Under the pieces are notes generated by a model. The model ran no database searches. It saw only the letters and a program-made list of their open reading frames with translations, and was not told the DNA's origin. Below are positions 57,116 through 64,000 of a DNA stretch of 64,000 bases, piece after piece. How positions within the stretch are numbered: the first letter of the stretch is position 1; every line of letters begins with the position of its first letter. The position numbers and the translations under genes are program-made. Origin of the DNA: Diprion similis (Eukaryota; Arthropoda; Insecta; Hymenoptera; Diprionidae); assembly GCF_021155765.1 (NCBI RefSeq), contig NC_060107.1:13812501-13876500 (forward strand), written 5' to 3'.

Positions 57116-60100
57116 AAAATTTGACCTCAAGTTTGAATTCAGCGGCCCAAAAATCCCCAAGTTATAAAATTTCAAGACGGTTGGTCAAGTCGTTTCAAAA
57201 ATATTTATGAAATATTCACGTCTTTTTTAGACGTCTATAGATACCCTTGCCAGCCAAGGAATTAAATTACTGTATTACCTGATCGGTTCATTTCGGAGAA
57301 CCGTCTAGATTTGAGACAACAGTGTGAATAGAATTTCATGATACAAAGCGATAACGCGGTATCTACGGGAAATATATATTTTTCAATGTCATTGTTACAA
57401 TGGACAAGGTCAATAGTACTTCAAGTACGTCATTGGTCTCGCTTCACAAATTTTGACGATATTGACAGGCACGGTAGATTTCTATACCTGATTGATACAT
57501 TTCAATACAAACTTTGATCACATTGTTCTACACAAGCAATAATTCGGTCGGTTTGTTCACCCTGCACCAACGGTTACGGGGATATATTGAGACGAACTTT
57601 TATCAAGATGGATTTGTTCTGGCAGCCTAATTCATGTGACAATTAAAATATGACGCAATGGGGGCTTCAGACCGCGGAGCATGAGGGAAAATTTCCGTTA
57701 TATAGTCCATTTGCTTCGTATGAAAAATGGCAACCATTTGCAGCTATGTATTGACATACATCGAGTTAAGTGTAGGTTGGACAAGATGTTGGTTAGGTAG
57801 CAATCGCACATAAACCACGGACGTAAGTCCACTGCAATTTCAAACAGTATCAGCGTTACGTGGAATCAGTGGGGTGCCACTCAATGTTTTAAAATAGGAC
57901 TCTTATTTGACACCGGATTGCAAAGTATTACCACCTGAATCGAGCCGGGCGATCAAGTGACGAAAGTTTAGTAGAACCGTTGCGTTTTACTCGACGTATG
58001 TTGGTAACGCAATTTTATCGCAGTCACTCTCGAGGTATAAATACAAATAAATTTCCATTGTTTGTTATGATTACATCAATGCTAACCACGCTTACTACTA
58101 GTCACTTTCCTTGGCAACATTTATTTTTCTTGTTGTGCTAATAGAATGCTGTCCGGTTCTCAACTAAGAAAGAAGAAGGGGAAACAACTTGTGTCAGTCC
58201 GCTGCGTTGAGTTAACAGTTTGAGTACTGAATTTCGGACGGTATACTGATACCGTTTCGCTGCAGAAATAAGGTCAGTTGTCGATAATTTAGGTAAGGGG
58301 CTTACTTTCGTCGCGAGAAAGGTGGCATCTCGCGGTGACCGCAGGAAACACAAAAGCTGCACCGCGCGCTTTGCAATCTAGCAATGCAACGCGGAAGTCT
58401 GTCATCATCGGCTCAATATATCGCCTACCTGCAGTGCACCAAGAGAAACTAGTTGGGCTTACTATACAGTCCTTGATTATTTTCATTGTAGTTGAGGGTA
58501 AAACATGCAAATGAGTTATTTATGTTGCTGTAACCAGAAAATCTAGTATGTAGTTACTATTCTTTCTTGTCGTGATCATTCGTAATATCCTTTCTTGTAA
58601 CTGTTGCGATCATTTTGATGTTTGCAAAATAATAATTTGATTTCAAGGGTTTATTCATCTGAAAAAATATAGTGAACTAAACAAATATACTTGATGTTAC
58701 ATTAACCGAAAAGTGTATAAGTATTGACAATTATAATCACCCTAAATAACTTATTATACCACAATTTCTTATACTTCCAACAATATTCAAACGGTTGTTG
58801 TAAAAATACTAAGTTTACTACAATTTTCTTGTAATTACACAAAATGAAATGTTTCTCAGTGTGAGCGACCGTCTACGCTGCAAAGTTATTGCGGGACTGC
58901 TTTGCTTGATGCGATATTTTTTTCCCTCTGAAATTCTTCTTTGGACTAATTTTGGTCCGAAAACCGTGTCTGCACCTAACCTAACAAAGTTATAACCGGC
59001 AGTCTTTGCGTTTGTTGCAAAATAATGCCTCATTTCGGTTAACCTAGTATCTCTGTTAAAAAGTTGTTACCTCCAAACCAAGTTCAGCTGTAACTGCCAC
59101 TAAAACTCTGCGATGGTCGATTCAACACGATTTTTCCCATTTTCTTCCCGTTTGCTTCCCCGCTTAACTAGATCGTCTGCAACTTCACTCTATTTTATGT
59201 CATATCCGTGTAGTCATTCGGGGGTTATTAAAGCGATCTGGTTACGTATATAAAAATTAATTGATTACTTACTCTGTACACAAAGTTATGAACAACGTAG
59301 AGAAGTGACGGCGATGCGAAACTGCACAGTCACAAGATTTATCGTATGGTTTGAAAATTTCAAACCCTGAGACCAGATTGAACAAATGTTACTTACAAAA
59401 TATTTTTTATCTTGTTGCACATTTTATTTTTTGTTTGTTTTAAAAATTTTTTTTTATTCTCTCTACGTACGTATGATTATCCATATCACGTTACACTGCA
59501 GCCTAATGAGTCATGACAATTTTAAGCCGAATAAACTCCGAGGCAGCAAATTTATCGGTTTCGCTGTTAACTGTTGAAGTCCCTCATTCCGCTTGTCGCA
59601 TGCAGGTACAGAAACGAATGATATAAAAAACATATTGACGTTATCTCAATTTTGCATTAGTATACAGTCACCCACCATATGATACCCAAATAAACAAATA
59701 CATTCACGGAATTCGAATATTCAGATAATTATTGCGACTTTCATTGTTGTACTATTAGTGTTATGACGTTTTATTGGCAACAATAAACCGCAGTGTTTAT
59801 TTATAAAGGATTCCCAAGAATAAAGTCCGCAACTTTCCATGCCACGTTATCGACACACTCGAAATTCCTTATCAGCGATGGCGATCAGCTCTAAGGCCAT
59901 AGAGAAAGTTCTCCTTAAGACTTGGGGTTAGTTTGAGAGAATAATCTGATGTAAGCCCAACAGGCGATATGCGTAAACGATAATAACGAAGTAAAATCCA
60001 CAATCCAAATCAGAACGATAATGATATATCGTCCGTTCGTGTGGTTTCTCGATCGCTGTAACTTTTCGCATAGTTTTCTCGGATTTAGATCTAGTCTCGC

Positions 60101-61722
60101 AAGATAAACGTTCATGTGAGGCCAATATATCAGAGCTACGAAATCTCTGCGGTATCGAAAGTTAGTCACCAACGCTTCCGACGAAAAGTTGGTAACGTCG
60201 TTCATATATATTATACATGTGTATAGATATTCAGATAAGCGTATGTCTTTAACGCTGGAGTTCATTGCAATTGCGTCTGCTTCAACTAGTTGCTTCTTCT
60301 AAAATAACGTTCAAATTAAAACTATTTCCAGTCAATTATTGACTACGAAAATTAGTCAATAAACTACAAGATGCGTGAATTTATTTTCATTGACAAGACA
60401 TAATATCCTTTATTTTCATACGAAAAAATAAAATTAGAACACTCCATATGTAAAAAAAAACATACTTATAACGGTGATTGATTTTATTTATTATACGTCT
60501 GAAGTACTCGTTAAAAAAATAATAAATTAACTTCAACTGCGCGTAATTCGAAACCACGGCAGTTAACTTTAATGAAATTTAACCTCGACTTGCGAATTAA
60601 GCTGTGTCAGATGCTGATTAAAAAAAAAAATGATCGATGTGCATCTGATACATGTGATTTAATCGGCAGCGTTACGAGCCGAACAAATACAAACGATATT
60701 TGTTCAATCACGTATCGAAAGGGTGACTGCTGTGAGCAGAAAGACATGCTTATTAAAAAAAATACGATAAAAAGGGTCCACTTGTTCTACTACATTGAAC
60801 CTAATTTGTTTTAATCCTAAATTCAAACTGAAAATGGTAACTCATGGCGATACACTTTTTTCCAGTGTGAATAAAGCAAATAGAGCGAAATAATTTCTAG
60901 GGAGCAATTATAGTGTTGAACTGTATTTTTTGTATTTGTCTGAATTTACTTTGATGCTGATCACAGTATGACTTGGTATCGATTAAACTTTAGAATAATA
61001 CATCAAAGGTGTACCGTTTTATCTGAAGCGATCATTACCGAAGATTGATAGAGCGCGGAAGACGGAACGTGCGAATATGTGATGAGTAATTCGCGAGTAA
61101 ACCTGGACACTTGCGGAAAAATACGTCAAACGATAATCTTAATCTGTGAGATAGTATCTTTTTAGGAGATAAGGAGACAGTCAAAAGCTTATCGTTTCGT
61201 CGCAATATGAGATCATTGATATTAAAATTCAGTGACAATTCTATCGTTAATACACAAAAGATACTAGAACTTTGTCGAAAACATTTTATACCACGTCTAC
61301 CAGTAAAACGTTTAAGCAGCTTTAAGGAAATTATGCTATTTAGACGAAAGAGCATATTTTTATACTCGATACATTTAATTTTAACACACGACAGAACTTT
61401 CGTGGTATTAGAATCCAACGTTGAGCTTGCATCGAGGCTGAAATGAACGTTCGCGAAATGAATCGACTAATAAATGATATCGTCTTACCTCGGAGGCGTT
61501 TGCTTGGAATAGACAATGTTGCCAGACAATGAGCGAGATTTTCATTTAATGCTTACTTACACCGCGAAGGTCGTATCACGTGAGTTCATTTGGCGGGTGA
61601 GTCGCTTTGGGGCGGGTGCTAGTCTTACCAGAGACACGTATTCCGAGTGGAAGGTAGAACGTACTCTGGGGATCTGAAATACCAAATAATTCACAGTTTC
61701 CTATTATACTGGTAAGCCCATC

Positions 61723-61749
61723 GGGGTGTTTAACTGGATTAAACACCCC
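61723..61749 (+). repeat. perfect 11-bp hairpin
   Basis: GGGGTGTTTAA, five-base loop CTGGA, TTAAACACCCC. A compact perfect stem inside the NPF intron. It could be transposon-derived or structural; no homologous copy seen here. Confidence 0.7.
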
Positions 61750-62831
61750 AACGTTACCTACAATTCTGCTATTCATAAACTTGAAATTGGAATTGGGTGA
61801 TCGAAATCGTAAATTTAACTGTAGATATACTTAGCTGCTGGTGAAAAACACATCGCTATCAATATCTCCACTGGGTTTACGTAAATATTTTCATTAAGTG
61901 ACGTAATTATTGGAAGGTAAATGATCGTTAGTTTTTTCCCTTGAAGAAAGTTACTAAAATTTTATCGCACCGTGTTATCGAGGACCGTTCAACCGGGAAG
62001 CGTTTGGTGAACTGTTATCTTAGTAACGAAAGTGGATAGATTAAGATATTGACCGTGTACTCGAATTGATAATATCATATAATGGCAGTATTTGAGGGCG
62101 TGAGGAAGATGAAGTGAAAGAAGCAGGAAAAAGGGACCACAATGACATGCAAAAACCGATCGATCTGTTAACGGGCAAACCAGTTTTGAGAAAATCCCTC
62201 CATCAACTATGGTTCTCATGTGTATAGAACACTGTGTGAAATCTGTATACACACTTAAAAAACCCTTTTGACAAAGACCTCAATAACCTATCGACATTGC
62301 TTCGAAAACGGACCATTCAACCTAGCTCTGAACTACACAACGTCAAGAGTAACGGCAGTGGCTCGTAGTTTATAAATTCGCGATACCGTCACTCTGCCTC
62401 TTCATACACACAAAAGAACCAATTCATCACACTCTGTACGACCAGATTTTTTCTAGCGGTGGACCACGCGTTCGGAACTTCCGTCAGTCGATGTCTAAGG
62501 GTCAATGTCGAGGTGTTGATCGAGCTCGAGTATAAGTTGAATGGTGAGGCAATGTACAAGTCAAATTCTACAACAGCGGTTGAAGCACTATTTATCTTCA
62601 TCTACCGCAAAAATATTATTTTCAATATTATAAGAATATTGTAAATTGACGAAGGTATGGTGTTATCGCAAAAGATTTATCATTTATAATCGCACTTTAG
62701 TCAATCATTTACTAAACATTTGGAAGCCGTAATTAGTAGGCAGTATTATCATGTAACAATACTGAGTATAACAATAACATTTTTTCGCTCATAGTTTAAA
62801 GTTAAATTCGACAGAATCGCTGAAATTTTAA

Positions 62832-63325
62832 TACCTCCTTGAGGTCTAAGTATTGAGAATTTTTTTTCACAATCGGATGTCAAGCTAGTCTAATTTGCGC
62901 GTCAAATTTATAAAATTAACTGGTGTTTTGAAAAAAATATTCTTTTCTTGGCGGAGAGTTAATAAATTTTTAAATGACAAATTGATCCGAGGCAATGAAA
63001 AATATCAGAAAACTGACACTGATCAGTAGGAAGTTGAAAAAAAAAACTCGCCCTCTTATTAGAAGGTGGTTAGAATAAAAAATCGCTTAGAAGACGCCGG
63101 TAGTAAAACGGTGAGTTTTTTTTTTCAATTTTCTAACGATCGATGCCAGCTTTCTGATGAATTTCATTACCGTAGATTAATTATCCATCGAAAAATTTAT
63201 TAACTCTCCGCTAGGGACAGAATTTTCTTCGGAAGAACATTTCATTTTCAAAATTTGACACGAAAAATGAAACAGCTCGTTATACAGAGAAAAAAAAAAT
63301 CTCAATAATTAGACCTCAGGGTAAA
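62832..63325. mobile_element. 494-bp foldback element in the NPF intron
   Basis: The ends mirror one another (TACCTCCTTGAGGTCTAAG and GACCTCAGGGTAAA). Inner blocks GGCGGAGAGTTAATAAATTTTT, ATCAGAAA-CTG, and TTGAAAAAAAAAACTC recur in reverse complement. Arms are clearly diverged. No coding capacity. It ends about 430 bp before the NPF acceptor. Confidence 0.8.
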
Positions 63326-63752
63326 CTTTTGCCAAAAAAAAAATATCCGTGCTTATAATTATTAGAGAAAATGACATTTGATTTCAAAAGTTATAAAAAT
63401 GATAACCACCTGTTCAATGAGTAAAAGCTTTATAGTTTGACGAATTTAACCATTTTCTCTTCGTCTGTCCGCAAATGCCAATTTTAGTCTCTGCACGCCG
63501 AACATATTTCACAAAGACTAATGGAGCTTGGATTAATTTCTATAACGCGGGCTTTGCTGGTCAATAGCCTCGGACTAATAATTCTCTCCCTGGTGCTCAA
63601 AGGTGTGTTAGATTACGATCACGTAATAGGGTTTGCTAGGCGGGTTGACAAGCCGGGACCCTATCGGAATGTGAAATTCTTGAAATACAATCACTTATTT
63701 ATTGCCCGTATGACTAAATACGATGGAACTGAATCTCATGTTATATTTTTAG

Positions 63753-63964
63753 ATTTGGATCGACATGGTTGAACAGAAAATGTCAGTTACATTGAGCTTA
63801 CTCTCGGGCCTGCTAATACTGGTCACCTTGTATCCGCTCTCTGTCCATGGTGAGCCTGACCCAATGGCACGACCCACCAGGCCCAAAGTATTTACGAGTG
63901 CCGATGAACTTCGACGATATCTTGATCTGGTCAAGGACTATTATTCTCTGAATGGAAAGGCCAG
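63753..63964 (+). CDS. NPF: neuropeptide F precursor, coding exon (5' part of gene; continues beyond window)
   Basis: Secreted feeding and stress neuropeptide, insect relative of neuropeptide Y. The exon follows the acceptor TTATATTTTTAG at 63752. The first ATG is at 63765; a second in-frame ATG five codons on (63780) gives an equally good leader. The leader ends ...LYPLSVHG, and the mature peptide starts EPDPMARPTRP, then FTSADELRRYLDLVKDYY and SLNGKAR. The exon ends GCC AG|GTTTGT, splitting the Arg codon just before the expected C-terminal aromatic residue, Gly and dibasic site. An intron at this Arg codon is typical of the NPF/NPY family. The frame continuing past the donor (to a stop at about 63974) is intron. 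The remaining exon, with the amidation signal, lies outside the window. Confidence 0.95.
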
Positions 63965-64000
63965 GTTTGTATAAACTTCGGATTTTTACGAAGAGAAGTT

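Larger units (their letters stand above)
55682..63752 (+). other. neuropeptide F 5' intron, 8.07 kb (predicted)
   Basis: AT-rich. Holds a dispersed repeat (56.8 kb), a perfect hairpin (61.72 kb) and a foldback element (62.83 kb). Open frames inside it show no domain. Confidence 0.45.

Overview
The window is insect nuclear DNA. The genes are split by GT-AG introns, the intergenic DNA is AT-rich and full of small hairpin transposons, and the four recognisable genes are arthropod families. Wording of the neuropeptide genes (ITGQGNRIF; an NPF beginning EPDPMARPTRP) is closest to what I remember from Hymenoptera, perhaps a sawfly or another early-branching lineage. No species can be fixed from sequence alone. 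Only about 12% of the window is coding, and most long open frames are chance or antisense shadows.

Layout. (1) 1-2.4 kb: a minus-strand promoter with a TATA box and a strong downstream splice donor; its gene runs off the left edge. (2) 7.16-12.85 kb, minus: a five-exon ITG-like peptide precursor (225 aa) rebuilt exon by exon. (3) 16.2-17.9 kb: a 1.64-kb foldback element. (4) 21.4-27.0 kb, minus: a six-exon CLIP-domain serine protease (1330 aa) that I identify as filzig, with a candidate 5' UTR exon and TATA promoter at 30.25-30.40 kb. (5) 39.9-49.5 kb, minus: a nine-exon CLIP-domain serine protease (907 aa), Stubble/filzig-like, with a candidate promoter at 52.7 kb. (6) 55.45-63.96 kb, plus: neuropeptide F, with a TATA promoter and non-coding exon at 55.45-55.68 kb, an 8-kb intron, and the coding exon at 63.75-63.96 kb; the gene runs off the right edge.

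How they relate. The two proteases share a leader exon directly after a splice acceptor, a phase-1 intron, a CLIP exon with a long Thr/Pro/Ser-rich spacer, and a trypsin-like domain with three introns at the same places and phases. They are a tandem duplication. In Drosophila, filzig-type proteases work in the apical matrix of the cuticle and trachea. From memory, Drosophila filzig (CG8213) and ITG-like (CG8216) are also close neighbours, so ITG-like plus CLIP proteases may be an ancient linkage. NPF is the insect relative of neuropeptide Y; it is transcribed divergently from the second protease.

Mobile DNA. Besides the 1.64-kb foldback there are at least four hairpin elements (9.30, 10.48, 33.41 and 62.83 kb), mostly inside introns, and a dispersed GGCGGATCCAATATGGCGG-type repeat. 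I found no CRISPR array, tRNA, rRNA, known miRNA or virus-derived gene.
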